From Tatumella ptyseos ATCC 33301 (lineage in GTDB: Bacteria; Pseudomonadota; Gammaproteobacteria; Enterobacterales; Enterobacteriaceae), in the NCBI RefSeq assembly GCF_000735525.1, contig NZ_JMPR01000011.1, forward strand, positions 28,519-92,518: 64,000 nucleotides of DNA, in the 5' to 3' direction. Position 1 is the first letter of the stretch; each line of letters starts with the position of its first letter. This document shows, piece after piece, positions 1 to 10,874 of the stretch. Under the pieces are notes generated by a model. The model had not been told where the DNA came from. It saw only the letters and a program-made list of their open reading frames with translations, and did not search any database. The position numbers and the translations under genes are program-made.

Positions 1-15
1 CCCTGAATGCCAGCG

Positions 16-1273
<1,258 letters not shown>

Positions 1274-1274
<1 letters not shown>

Positions 1275-2551
1275 CAGTGTGTCCGTGGCGGAAGGTGAGG
1301 TTCAAGGAGATCCACTAAGCGTTGCAAGGCCCCCTGATTCCTGCGTAAAACGTCAACAGCATGGTGGCCAAGGTAGCGGCGGTAATCATCATCCTGTAAT
1401 AATTTACTGACTTCACTGGTCAGAGAGTCGGTATCCGTTACTGTCAGCATACCCTGAGCATCCTGCAGCTTGCTGCAGATATCCTTAAAATTCCAGATAT
1501 AAGGACCCATGATGACCGGAATAGCATGCGCCGCAGGTTCAAGGGGGTTATGACCGCCACGCTCGACCAGACTGCCGCCGACAAAAGCCAGATCGGCAAT
1601 ACCGTATAGCAACATAAGCTCACCCATCGTATCGCCTATCACAACCCGGGTGCCGGCCGACGGTATTTCACCACTGCTACGGGTGATATAGCTGAGACCG
1701 GCTTTTTGCGTCAGGGAAACAGCCTCCGGAAAACGTTCAGGGTGACGGGGCACGAGGATCAGTAGCAAATCCGGGTACTGCCGGAGCAGACGCTGATGGC
1801 TATCCAGAATAATACTTTCCTCACCTTCGTGGGTGCTGGTGGCTATCCAGACCGGCCGACGCGGAGCCCATTGACGACGTAAGGTGACGGCCCTGGCAGC
1901 CAGTTCCGGCGTGACTGAAATATCAAATTTCAGGCTGCCGGTCACGGCCAGGTGACTGCGTTTCAGGCCCAGCGCAACAAATCGTTCACCATCCTCAGCA
2001 TTCTGGGCAGCAATAAGCGTAATACTACCCAGCAGGCGTTGCATAAAACGCCCCAGCTTCTGATAACCGCGGAACGAACGTTCAGATAATCGCGCATTCG
2101 CGATAACCAGCGGGATGTTCCGTTGGTGCAATATATGAATGAGTCCCGGCCAGAGCTCGGTTTCCATGATAATCATCAGCCGTGGTTTGGCGGTATTCAG
2201 AAAACGGTGCGTTGCTCCGGGTAAATCGTAGGGAAGATAGACATGACCGACATCTTTCCCAAAAGCCGACTGGGCACGCTCTGAGCCGGTAGGGGTCATG
2301 GTGGTCACCGTAATCGGAAGCGAGGGATAACGATGACGCAGTGCTCTGACCAGCGGTACGGCAGCCAGGGTCTCTCCGACAGACACGGAATGCAGAACGA
2401 TACCTTCCGGCCTGACTTTGCCTTCGCAAAACCCATAGCGTTCTGCCCAGCGTTTACGGTAGGCAGGTGCTTTTCGGCTACGAATAAGTAATTTAACCCA
2501 TATAAAGGGTTGAATCAGATAAAGAATTGTCTGGTATAAACGCAACAACAT
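1274..2551 (-). CDS. waaA: 3-deoxy-D-manno-octulosonic acid (Kdo) transferase
   Basis: WaaA (KdtA) transfers Kdo from CMP-Kdo to lipid IVA, the first and essential step of LPS core assembly at the inner face of the cytoplasmic membrane. The 425 aa protein begins with a single membrane anchor ([20 protein letters not shown]), then the Kdo transferase N-domain ([13 protein letters not shown]) and the GT30 C-domain ([18 protein letters not shown]). It heads the waaA-waaE-coaD string; the wabG-waaQ pair upstream is separated from it by about 130 bp containing an inverted repeat. Confidence 0.97.
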
Positions 2552-2647
2552 TATATGAATTCGGCTTGGGATGTTACAGGTATGGTAGCATAAATGTCAG
2601 TGAATAGGCATTTAACGCCGATGCTGAATAAGATGGAATAATCTCTG

Positions 2648-2674
2648 TTTTCCGGGCCATGCAGACCCGGAAAA
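2648..2674. terminator. Inverted repeat after wabG
   Basis: TTTTCCGGG (2648-2656) pairs with CCCGGAAAA (2666-2674). It lies just beyond the wabG stop and before waaA. There is no long T run after the stem on the minus strand, so it may be a weak terminator or a processing hairpin. Confidence 0.4.
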
Positions 2675-2682
2675 GTCAGTTA

Positions 2683-3810
2683 TCATGATAATAAAGTCTC
2701 ATAAAGACGAAATAACTGTTCTGATAAATGTTCAGGCGTATAAGGGAGTATCGTTTCCCGCGCATGTCGTCCCATGTCCGAGTGCAAAGCCTGTAGGGGA
2801 AGTTGCCCGATAGCCTTAGTCATCCCGGGAATATCCAGGGCATCGGTGACAAAACCATTATGTCCTGATTGTATAAATTCAGAACCGCCACAGTGGGTAC
2901 TGGTGATCACCGGTAATCCGCAAGCCATAGCTTCCAATATCACGTTCGGAAACGGATCGTAGAGTGTAGGCAGAAGTAATCCGTCGGCCAGCTGGTAAAA
3001 AGGTAATGTCTGAGGTTGCATACCTGCAAAATGCACCCGCTGCTCACATCCCAGCGAACGTGCAAGCTGGCGATAGCGTTGCTCCATTTTATCTCTGCCC
3101 ACTACCAGTAAATGACTCCCGGTGGCAGAAATGGCTTCAATGGCTGCTTTAAGTCCCTTTCTTTCGAAGCCGGAACCGACAAAAATCAGACAATGCGCCT
3201 GTAACGGAATATTGTGTTGCTGGCGTAGTTGTTGACGTGTTTCTTCATCTGCCGGCCGGAATTTCTGATGATCGATAGCGTTATAAATGACATGGATTTT
3301 TTCTGGCGGGACCGCAAAGTCTTCAATGATTTCCTGCTTCACCATCGCGGCATTACAGATGACTGCTTTGAGATGTGGTGAGGTGTACATTTCATGTTCC
3401 GCCTGCATGACGTACCGGTGGTAGCGGTCGCCCATTAACTGGCGCTGTTTCCAACCCGACAGGATACGTGAACGCTGCAGTAACCAGCGGCGATGTACGC
3501 CATCGCCGGCACGGTAAATATCGCAACCGGCAATACGTTCATGGCTTTGAACAATATCGAATGCCTGTTTTTGCCAGAGCTTCCTGGCGGCACTGGCGAA
3601 CCCTCGTTCCCGGCTGATGCGTCCCCATTTTATGGGGTCACACAGATGAATTTTCCAGTCAGGATCTGCATCTCCCTGCCACTGGCGGGTAATGACGTTG
3701 AGCTCCATCTCTTTATGATTTAATGCTTCAAGGGCCCTGGAGATAAACCGTTCGGCACCGCCATCCGGGCGATATTTCTGACGGACGATGGCCAGACGTA
3801 TTTTTTTCAT
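2683..3810 (-). CDS. wabG: LPS core glycosyltransferase, GT family 4 (WabG-like)
   Basis: A GT-B fold family 4 transferase of 375 aa. The N-terminus IRLAIVRQKYRPDGGAERF is characteristic of Klebsiella/Serratia WabG, which adds galacturonic acid to heptose II. The acceptor-domain signature PFPNVILEAMACGLPVI (E-x7-E type) is near residue 290. It overlaps waaQ by four bases (ATGA), so the two are translationally coupled, and the waaQ-wabG pairing agrees with a WabG role. The exact sugar is inferred from homologues. E. coli WaaG is a related glucosyltransferase and is the main alternative. Confidence 0.75.
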   Translation of the reverse strand: MKKIRLAIVRQKYRPDGGAERFISRALEALNHKEMELNVITRQWQGDADPDWKIHLCDPIKWGRISRERGFASAARKLWQKQAFDIVQSHERIAGCDIYRAGDGVHRRWLLQRSRILSGWKQRQLMGDRYHRYVMQAEHEMYTSPHLKAVICNAAMVKQEIIEDFAVPPEKIHVIYNAIDHQKFRPADEETRQQLRQQHNIPLQAHCLIFVGSGFERKGLKAAIEAISATGSHLLVVGRDKMEQRYRQLARSLGCEQRVHFAGMQPQTLPFYQLADGLLLPTLYDPFPNVILEAMACGLPVITSTHCGGSEFIQSGHNGFVTDALDIPGMTKAIGQLPLQALHSDMGRHARETILPYTPEHLSEQLFRLYETLLS

Positions 3811-4913
3811 TTCAGTAGATCCCGTGCTGCAGTGAGCACTGTTTCAACCGGAATTAAATCCAGATAGCGTTTAGTCGTGTTGGTTTGAATGTTATCCGGG
3901 TCAGGTAACGCACCAAAATTTCCGGCCCAAATCGTTTCCCCTTTTCCTTCCCAGGGGTGCCAGAATGTCAGCTTGGAGGGGCCAAACAAAGCGACATAAG
4001 GCGTATTCAGGGCGGCGGCCATATGCATCGGCACAGAGTCGACACCGATAAAGAGTTCGGCCTGATCGATTAACGCGGCTAATTGGGGGAGAGTCATTTT
4101 TCCTGCCAGAGAAACAATATGCTCACCGTGGCTGAGTGACTGTATGTTGCCTGCCATCTCAGTTTCTGCCTGATCGGGGCCGGATGTCAGGACAATCGAA
4201 TAGCCGTCAGCGGCCAGTTGTGTGATCAGTGCCGCCATTTTTTCGTCCGTCCAGCATTTAAAAAACCATCGGGATGACGGGTGTACCACAATGTACCGGC
4301 CGGTAATCAGCCTCTGTTTCAGCAATTGACGTATGGTATCTGCATCGGCTGGCAGATAGCTCATGGTAACTTCACTGCGGATATCCGGCAGCGCAAGAGG
4401 ATCCAACAGGGAAAGATTTTGTTCAACCGTATGCATCGTAGCGTGCCCGGAGACCGGGACCAATTGCGAGTGGCAGAATCGCCACATTGCACCCTTCCGT
4501 TTAGGATAATCAAATCCTAAACGTTGTTTAGCCCCGGTAAAGCGAGTAATCAATGCACTACGCCATTGGTCAGCCAGATTAATGACTAAGTCATAATGCT
4601 GTGCTCTGAGTGTACGTAATAAACGCCATTCCCGGGAGATATGACGCAATGGCCCCAGCTTTTTCCAGGCCCTGTCGATGGAAAAACACTGATTGATAAG
4701 CGGGTTATTGATCAGCATAGCCTCTGTTTCTTTGTACAGAAGAACATCGATCCTGGCCCCGGGATAATTGGCATTGAGAGTTCTGATCACCGGAGTCGTC
4801 AATAACATATCACCATGATGGCGAAATTTAATAATCAGTATACTTTTAGGTGGAGGGGATGGTGCCGGCGTATGACTCATACCTGTCGCTTTTCTTAAAT
4901 TAAAAAATCCCAT
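3807..4913 (-). CDS. waaQ: LPS heptosyltransferase III
   Basis: WaaQ is a GT9 heptosyltransferase that adds heptose III to heptose II of the inner core. The family start ILIIKFRHHGDMLLTTPVI is present at residues 26-44 and the donor-site motif GVDSVPMHMAAALNTPYVALFGP is in the C-domain. I chose the ATG at 4913 because AAGG lies six bases upstream; an ATG at 4880 has no usable ribosome site. It is the first gene of the waaQ-wabG pair and is transcribed from the long AT-rich region to its right. Confidence 0.88.
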   Translation of the reverse strand: MGFFNLRKATGMSHTPAPSPPPKSILIIKFRHHGDMLLTTPVIRTLNANYPGARIDVLLYKETEAMLINNPLINQCFSIDRAWKKLGPLRHISREWRLLRTLRAQHYDLVINLADQWRSALITRFTGAKQRLGFDYPKRKGAMWRFCHSQLVPVSGHATMHTVEQNLSLLDPLALPDIRSEVTMSYLPADADTIRQLLKQRLITGRYIVVHPSSRWFFKCWTDEKMAALITQLAADGYSIVLTSGPDQAETEMAGNIQSLSHGEHIVSLAGKMTLPQLAALIDQAELFIGVDSVPMHMAAALNTPYVALFGPSKLTFWHPWEGKGETIWAGNFGALPDPDNIQTNTTKRYLDLIPVETVLTAARDLLK

Positions 4914-5428
4914 TGAGGGCCTTTGCCTGATAACCCGGGTCGAATCTCTGCATGTCGCAGCATTCGACCCATTATCCCGCCATTAGTTCGCCAAAACTCA
5001 CCTCAGGCGCAGGATAAGATCATCCACAGAATAACGAATAATTTTTGATAAACGACACTGTATCAAATAAATATGACAGCAGGGGAATGTTGCGGGAAAA
5101 ATCCTGTTACCGCTGATGAATCATAACGCTTTATCGGCAGATTCTGTCAGTGTTAGCATCATGTACGCATGGATAAGAAGAGTTACCGCTCCGTTATTCA
5201 GATGGAGTGCTTAATGTTCCCGGAAATCATCGCACGAAAGATATCTGTCGGCCGGGGAAGGGGTAGTATTATTTTCAGCTTTATTCCATCATGTGAGGCA
5301 CATGCTTCCCAACGGGAAATTTTCCGCTATTTCCTTCGGGTCCCGTGTTTTCAAAAGATTAGAATTTTCTTTTGATTTATATGGGTTTTTTATAGTGATA
5401 TTTGATTGTCAGGGATGAGCCAGTCAAA
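4914..5428. promoter_or_regulatory. 515 bp divergent intergenic region, no gene recognised
   Basis: This stretch separates waaQ (leftward) from a GT9 gene (rightward) and should hold both promoters. It is AT-rich near 5340-5420. It contains a perfect inverted repeat TCAAAAGA (5351-5358) and TCTTTTGA (5368-5375). A 68-codon open frame at 5169-5375 has no recognisable features. I do not see the GGCGGTAGCG core of a JUMPstart/ops element here. Confidence 0.4.
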
Positions 5429-6538
5429 ATGAGAGAAACAAAGAAAAATAAAATCAGGCTGGTGAACGCCTGGTTAAGTCTTTTCCATCGTAATACCGCA
5501 AGCTCAGAAGAGAAGGCTGCACAACTTTCCTGCAGGGAGTTCCGTTCAATTCTGGTGTATTCAACAACCGCCCTTGGCGATTACATGTTTAATACACCCG
5601 CATTAAGGGCAATCCGCCGGCGTTATCCTGATGCCAGAATCACCCTGGTCGCTCACCCTAAATATGCGCAATTGCTGAAAGAGCGGGAATTCTATGATGA
5701 TGTAGTGTTCTGGAACAATAAGATAGGCACCCTGGCGAGGGTGATTCGCGAGGCTAAAGCGTTCTCTCCTGAGCTGGCCATCATGCTGCATTCACATATT
5801 CCTTACGACATTCTCAGCGCAGCGATGGTGGGTTGCCGTTATCTGGTGCGTGACAATTACGGTAAAGATATCGGGGAACTATCACGCTGGCTGGTTTATG
5901 GCGTGGATCAATGTGAAGGGCATATTATCGGACGAAAAATGCAGCTGGTATCGGCTCTGGGATGCGATATCTCTGATGTCGATATGGCTCCGCCTTGTGC
6001 TTATATTCCGCAGCCAAAATCATCGTCAGTCTTCCGGGTCGGCTTTCAGCTGGGAGCCTCTACACGCATCCGGTGCTGGCCACCCGCGTATTTTGCAGAA
6101 CTGGCCGGAAATATTTTACGTGAGTTCCCGGGGAGTGAGATCGTTCTTATCGGGTCGCCCGCGGAGGCTGATCTGGCCCGGCAAGTGATGGGATCTTGTT
6201 CACCGTCAGTCAGGGAGTCTGTGACCAGTTTTGTCGGAAAAACAACCTTACCTGAACTACTGGGGGTTATCTCCTCAATGGACATGCTGGTAACCGGTGA
6301 TACCGGGCCTCTGCATTTGGCTATCGCCCTGAAAGTACCGACATTGAGCCTGTTTGTGACGGAATCACCTGAAAACAGTGGCCCCTATCAGGACCGCCAT
6401 TTACATCGTTGTATTTATCTGCCTGCCACTGACCCACGGGTCACAGATAACGACGTGCCGCTGAAGGCGATTTCTGTTGCGACGGTATTCGCCGGACTGT
6501 CAGAAATGAAGATATCCCTGTCACTTCCTCAGCCGTAA
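5429..6538 (+). CDS. GT family 9 (heptosyltransferase-like) LPS core transferase
   Basis: A 369 aa protein of the heptosyltransferase superfamily. It has RSILVYSTTALGDYMFNTPALRAI in two conserved blocks near residue 40 and the C-terminal donor motif TGDTGPLHLAIALKVPTLSLF. It probably adds a heptose, or another sugar from a heptose-like donor, to the outer core, but the acceptor cannot be read from sequence. It is transcribed alone on the plus strand, convergent with the next GT4 gene. The ATG at 5429 was preferred over an in-frame TTG at 5402; neither has a strong ribosome site. Confidence 0.7.
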   Translation: MRETKKNKIRLVNAWLSLFHRNTASSEEKAAQLSCREFRSILVYSTTALGDYMFNTPALRAIRRRYPDARITLVAHPKYAQLLKEREFYDDVVFWNNKIGTLARVIREAKAFSPELAIMLHSHIPYDILSAAMVGCRYLVRDNYGKDIGELSRWLVYGVDQCEGHIIGRKMQLVSALGCDISDVDMAPPCAYIPQPKSSSVFRVGFQLGASTRIRCWPPAYFAELAGNILREFPGSEIVLIGSPAEADLARQVMGSCSPSVRESVTSFVGKTTLPELLGVISSMDMLVTGDTGPLHLAIALKVPTLSLFVTESPENSGPYQDRHLHRCIYLPATDPRVTDNDVPLKAISVATVFAGLSEMKISLSLPQP

Positions 6539-6545
6539 TAATCAG

Positions 6546-6568
6546 GCCCCCTTATCAGGACAGGGGGC
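6546..6568. terminator. Bidirectional hairpin between convergent GT genes
   Basis: GCCCCC (6546-6551) pairs with GGGGGC (6563-6568) in the 30 bp between two convergent stop codons. There is no long T run on either side. Confidence 0.55.
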
Positions 6569-7675
6569 TTACTGATTAATCAGTGCGATATATTGACGAC
6601 AAACAGAGTCGAGTTGATACACAGACAATGATGTGTCACTCAGGGGGATGGGATGGCTGTCGATAAATTTGATTTTCTCTGCCAGTGATTCCGGTGTCAG
6701 ATCCGAAAGTCCGGCCGCTAACGGACCGGTTAATATTTCTGCCGGTCCGCCTGCACAGCGCGTACTGACTACCTGAGTACCGCAGATCAGTGCCTCTGCT
6801 AATACATTACCAAAACCTTCGCTGTCTGAACTCAGGACAAGCATCCTGGCATTTTTTATCCATCGATACGGATTACTGTCGAATCCCCGGAATATCACCT
6901 TGTCAGTAATACGGAGTTCCCCGGCCAGTACCTGAAGCTTTCTTTTACTCTCTTCACTGCCTTCGCCGAGTAATACCAAAGGGCAGGTCAGGCCGCTCAG
7001 TGCATAGGCCCGTAACAGACGATCGTGACGTTTTACGGCATGGAAACGCCCGATATGTAGCAGATAACTTTTGGGCGGATAAGGTACAGGCTCAACCGCA
7101 GCGTTTTTGATAGCGGCGAAGTCAAAGGGATTAAAGATAACGGTTTGCTCTGCCGGAACGACAGAGAACTGCCGACAAAGATCGTCTGTCACATAGCGGG
7201 AGACGCCAATAATCTTTCTGTGGTGATATACACGGTGTATTTTCCTGGCTTTCAGCCAGCGCGAGGCCCCGGTACGGTGCCCGAGATAAGACGATGAAAA
7301 GACGCCATGCAGGCAGAACCAGGTTTTACTGGCAGCAATCTTTCGGCTGCGTCGGACAATTCGGTCTGTTTTATGCAGATGGGACAGAATCAGATCTGCG
7401 GGGCCCCGTTCGGCCGTGAGTTTACTGAATGTGTCATCAAGCTGGCGGGCACGACGGGACAGCTCTGTCAGTTTGCGCCAGGGGACTTTCGAGGTATCTT
7501 CAACCACCCGGTAATCCAGTCCATCGGGTAATGTGTAATTACAAACATCGCGCAGAGAAATCAGTGAGACCCGGTGTCCTTGTGTAATAAACCCCTGCGC
7601 CAGCGTTAAAACCACTTTTTCAGCACCGCCGCCTGGCAGACCATCAATAATCATTATGATATGATGTTGTGACAT
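6569..7675 (-). CDS. LPS core glycosyltransferase, GT family 4 (possibly WabH)
   Basis: A 368 aa GT4 transferase. The glycine-rich nucleotide loop DGLPGGGAEKVVLTLAQGF is at residues 12-30, HIGRFHAVKRHDRLL opens the second domain, and SSDSEGFGNVLAEAL is the E-x7-E donor motif. In Klebsiella and Serratia core clusters the GT4 protein next to WabG and WabN is WabH, which adds N-acetylglucosamine that WabN then deacetylates. A WabN-like gene lies divergently beside it, so WabH is a reasonable guess but not proven. It is a single-gene unit running against its GT9 neighbour. Confidence 0.7.
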   Translation of the reverse strand: MSQHHIIMIIDGLPGGGAEKVVLTLAQGFITQGHRVSLISLRDVCNYTLPDGLDYRVVEDTSKVPWRKLTELSRRARQLDDTFSKLTAERGPADLILSHLHKTDRIVRRSRKIAASKTWFCLHGVFSSSYLGHRTGASRWLKARKIHRVYHHRKIIGVSRYVTDDLCRQFSVVPAEQTVIFNPFDFAAIKNAAVEPVPYPPKSYLLHIGRFHAVKRHDRLLRAYALSGLTCPLVLLGEGSEESKRKLQVLAGELRITDKVIFRGFDSNPYRWIKNARMLVLSSDSEGFGNVLAEALICGTQVVSTRCAGGPAEILTGPLAAGLSDLTPESLAEKIKFIDSHPIPLSDTSLSVYQLDSVCRQYIALINQ

Positions 7676-7824
7676 TGTTTATATCCTTCTGTGGGAACGT
7701 GCGGTTATCGAAAACGGATAAAGAGGATCTTTCTCCCGTTCAGTGACGAAAAACCGGCCGGAATCTCCTGTGAGCGTATGCAAAAATACCAGAAAAACTG
7801 CCTGGTAAACATCAGAGATAATTC

Positions 7825-8796
7825 ATGAGCAGACCTGCTTTTCTCATCACCATCGATACCGAAGGTGATAATCTGTGGCAAAATCATCGGATAATAGCCA
7901 CGGAAAACACCCGCTTCCTCTCCCGTTTTCAGCAACTCTGTGAGAAATACCAGTTCAAACCTACCTGGCTTACGAACTATGAGATGGCGAAAGACCCGGC
8001 GTATGTGGAATTTGCCAGTGATGTCATTGCAAGAAATCAGGGGGAAGTAGGGATGCATTTGCATGCCTGGAACAGCCCTCCGGAATATCCGCTGACCGAT
8101 GATGACTGGAAATGGCAGCCTTATATGATCGAATATCCGGATGATATTCTGGAGGCCAAAGTCCGCTTCATGACAGAGTTACTTGAAGAGTCTTTCGGGG
8201 TTCCGATGAAAAGTCATCGGGCCGGACGCTGGGCATTTGACGAGCGTTATGCGGCCGTCCTGACCCGACTGGGTTACTGTGTTGACTGTTCCGTGACGCC
8301 GCGTGTGAATTGGCAGTTTACTGCCGGAGCCCCTCAGGGCAATGGCGGGACAAATTACACCGGATTTCCGCGTGAAGCCTATTTTATTGATCCTCAGGAT
8401 ATTTCCAAAGCAGGCCCGGGAACATTGTTAGAAATACCGATGAGTACGGACTATAAGTATTCTCCGGGGGTCCGGCGTATTAAACAGGGAATTGATAAGC
8501 TCCGGGGCCGACGGCGTTCTCCGGCTGTTTATTGGTTGCGGCCTTCCAGAGATAATCTCAGTGCTATGAAACGGGTGGTTGAGCGTAATCTGGCATCGGG
8601 CAGTGATTATGTAGAATTTATGCTGCATTCCTCTGAATTTATGCCTGGCGGTAGCCCGACGTTTAAGACAGCGGCGGATATCGAAACCCTGTATGAAAAC
8701 CTCGAACAACTGTTTGCCTGGCTGCAGCCGCAGACCAGCGGGATGACACTGTTTGAGTATTATATCGACAGGACGCAGAGGGCGAAAAACTCTTAG
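7825..8796 (+). CDS. wabN: Polysaccharide deacetylase family protein (WabN-like)
   Basis: A 323 aa carbohydrate esterase family 4-like protein. The first catalytic block reads LITIDTEGDNLW, and GMHLHAWNSPPEYPL gives the metal-binding His-x-His. SHRAGRWAFD and a late HSSEF also fit the fold. Klebsiella and Serratia WabN deacetylates a core GlcNAc to glucosamine; the gene context (wabG, a GT4, waaL) supports that role here. There is no signal peptide, so it acts in the cytoplasm on the nascent core. It converges on waaL with only 8 bp between the stop codons. Confidence 0.75.
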   Translation: MSRPAFLITIDTEGDNLWQNHRIIATENTRFLSRFQQLCEKYQFKPTWLTNYEMAKDPAYVEFASDVIARNQGEVGMHLHAWNSPPEYPLTDDDWKWQPYMIEYPDDILEAKVRFMTELLEESFGVPMKSHRAGRWAFDERYAAVLTRLGYCVDCSVTPRVNWQFTAGAPQGNGGTNYTGFPREAYFIDPQDISKAGPGTLLEIPMSTDYKYSPGVRRIKQGIDKLRGRRRSPAVYWLRPSRDNLSAMKRVVERNLASGSDYVEFMLHSSEFMPGGSPTFKTAADIETLYENLEQLFAWLQPQTSGMTLFEYYIDRTQRAKNS

Positions 8797-8804
8797 TTTC
8801 CGGG

Positions 8805-9989
8805 TTATCTTCGCCCGATAACGGACTTATCAGGCGAAGACGATAAAGCATAACCGATCGGGAACCAGAACAGATACCAAAACTCCTGCGGATTTCCGAT
8901 GATAAACATTCCCTGCGTCGTATAAAAAAGCATGCTGAAAATCATGAGTATTGCACCACAGTGATCCCCGTGTTTAGAATTTTTCAACGCAATATTCAGG
9001 GGGTAAACCAGCAGAGAAAGCAGTAATCCGCCTCCGATAATACCGCCTTTGAGCAGTGCTCCGATATACAGGCTGTGAGTGGTATGTATATGCTCTCCGG
9101 AATAATTAATGAAGTTCAGCTGATAACCGAATCCGTTACCGATGATGTAGTGGTGGGAAAAAAGCTCAAGACTGTGCTTCCAGATACTGAAGCGTAAGAA
9201 AGATTGCGTATATGCCTCCTCTGCCCGTAACTGAATCAAAGTGACCAGCGTGGTAGTTTCAATAAAAATTGCTGATGAAATAATTATTGCTAATGAAATA
9301 GTAATATTCTTGCGGGTCAGTCCCGGCAACCCCTTACCGATAAAGATCGCGATAATTAATGAAAGAAAAGGGCCCCTGCTTTGAGTCAGCAGGATAAAAA
9401 AAATGAACAGCATCATGCAGGGAAACAGTAATTTATTTTTTGTTTCCTGATAAAGTGATATTGATAATATTAATGCAATGCAGGCCAGTCCGGAAAGATC
9501 TATCACGTTTTCCGCTGTCGGATTATGGTTGGTTACCGGGCCACGGTTAAGGACTACCTGAAAATTTGATACCAGCAGCCAGGTAAATACAGCTGAAAAC
9601 CCCAGGATAATCAGTCCCAGGGTCACCTTCCTGTCCGGTGAACTGAGGATCACCGCTGTCATGGTAATATAGAATAAGATATAGAGGCTATGAGTCAGGG
9701 TCGCCGTGATATTACCCGGATTTTCCGACCAGAGGTTACTTAGTGAAAAGTAAAATAAAAAAACAGCGACAATCAGTAGTCCCCGGATGAGAACAGAGTT
9801 AGTCATCAAAGCATAGAAAGGCTTCTTGTTTACGATTAAATGGAAAATAAAAAGCAGAATTGACAGATGTAAAAGGTTATTGGTTTTTGTTGAACCATTA
9901 AAGATGGTGTTGAAAAATAAGAATCCGGTAAAAATAAAAGCATAAGGTATGAACATCCTTTTACTGTCTGAGAAAGAAATCATTCCCAT
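8805..9989 (-). CDS. waaL: O-antigen ligase
   Basis: WaaL joins undecaprenyl-linked O-antigen to lipid A-core in the periplasm. The protein is strongly hydrophobic with about a dozen membrane segments and has a large loop containing the Wzy/WaaL pattern GNGFGYQ followed by THSLYIGALLKGGIIGG. I chose the ATG at 9989, with AGGA six bases upstream; an ATG at 9983 is equally possible. It overlaps the end of the WaaZ-like gene by about 29 bp. The base composition is visibly AT-richer than the flanking waaC/waaF, as usual for exchanged outer-core genes. Confidence 0.88.
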   Translation of the reverse strand: MGMISFSDSKRMFIPYAFIFTGFLFFNTIFNGSTKTNNLLHLSILLFIFHLIVNKKPFYALMTNSVLIRGLLIVAVFLFYFSLSNLWSENPGNITATLTHSLYILFYITMTAVILSSPDRKVTLGLIILGFSAVFTWLLVSNFQVVLNRGPVTNHNPTAENVIDLSGLACIALILSISLYQETKNKLLFPCMMLFIFFILLTQSRGPFLSLIIAIFIGKGLPGLTRKNITISLAIIISSAIFIETTTLVTLIQLRAEEAYTQSFLRFSIWKHSLELFSHHYIIGNGFGYQLNFINYSGEHIHTTHSLYIGALLKGGIIGGGLLLSLLVYPLNIALKNSKHGDHCGAILMIFSMLFYTTQGMFIIGNPQEFWYLFWFPIGYALSSSPDKSVIGRR

Positions 9990-10869
9990 TTTCCTTCCTA
10001 AAAATAGAATCAGGTATTGCACTCTGAGGCGATAAATTGATGACTTTCACTCCATTTTTTCTTAATATTTCACTGGCAAGTTTAAAGGAGGGGATTATCG
10101 TACTTTCCAGGAAGTCATCCAGTAGTGTCGGAAGTTTATCCTGACTATCTTCATAAAATCTGGGTCGGTTGAAGTTATTCATATCCAGACCGATAATATA
10201 TATCTTTTCAAAGCCACAGAAAAATAATATCTGTAATCCCCAGTAAACGACAGTGGCGGCATCTGCAATTCCGTGTCTTATGTCGCTATTGAATGCAATA
10301 TCTTCTCTCTCATTACTATAAAGGATCCCTGGCGGTGGCCGCAGGGTATGTCTGATATTCTTTATAGGGACAAAAGGTTCGTAAATCTTGTAACTGATAT
10401 CTTCTATCGGGATTAATGTACACTTTATTTGTTCGCGCCCGAAGTTATCAACTATATTAATGATTCCGTGCACCGTGGTGAACAACTTTATGGCTGGATC
10501 TGCAATGATATTCTGTACTATCTGCGGTCTGTCGTTAAAGAAACCCATATCGACAATGATGTAAAAACAGAAATTAACTTTTTTATTCAGATGATACGCC
10601 CCGTTAACCCCCATTGCCGGAATGGAGGGGAACAGGTCAAAATTGAGTGAGTTTACCGATGGCCCTGTCGCAGAAAGCAGTATTTCACCCTGATACCGGG
10701 AGGCGAACTCAGACAGTCCGGTAACCGGAATCTGCTGCTGCTTGTAGGAAACCGAGATGATCTCCCCGGTGCCGGCCCGGCGTATTTTAACAAAAGGCCA
10801 AAGCGTTTCATTATGCCGGAGGGATCTTGGGTGAGAATAACGGTATAGCTGCTTATAGAAAGAGCCCAT
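9961..10869 (-). CDS. WaaZ-like LPS core protein
   Basis: A 302 aa soluble protein with a central EILLSATGPSVNSL block, then MGVNGAYHL and CFYIIVDMGFF. The same GP(S/T)...VNG...D layout occurs in E. coli WaaZ, which is needed for adding a third Kdo, and in the DUF115/MptE-like fold. The second half has VVYWGLQILFFCGFEKIYIIGLDM, also seen in that group. It sits between waaC and waaL and overlaps waaL, so a core-modifying role is likely. Sequence is AT-rich relative to waaC. Function assigned by motif resemblance only. Confidence 0.6.
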   Translation of the reverse strand: MGSFYKQLYRYSHPRSLRHNETLWPFVKIRRAGTGEIISVSYKQQQIPVTGLSEFASRYQGEILLSATGPSVNSLNFDLFPSIPAMGVNGAYHLNKKVNFCFYIIVDMGFFNDRPQIVQNIIADPAIKLFTTVHGIINIVDNFGREQIKCTLIPIEDISYKIYEPFVPIKNIRHTLRPPPGILYSNEREDIAFNSDIRHGIADAATVVYWGLQILFFCGFEKIYIIGLDMNNFNRPRFYEDSQDKLPTLLDDFLESTIIPSFKLASEILRKNGVKVINLSPQSAIPDSIFRKENGNDFFLRQ

Positions 10870-10874
10870 CTTTT

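Noticed and set aside
5169-5375. 68-codon frame in the waaQ/GT9 gap
   Set aside because: No ribosome site or recognisable features and it runs into an inverted repeat; not supported as a gene.
4914-5428. Possible JUMPstart/ops element for the LPS locus
   Set aside because: No GGCGGTAGCG core found on either strand in this region.
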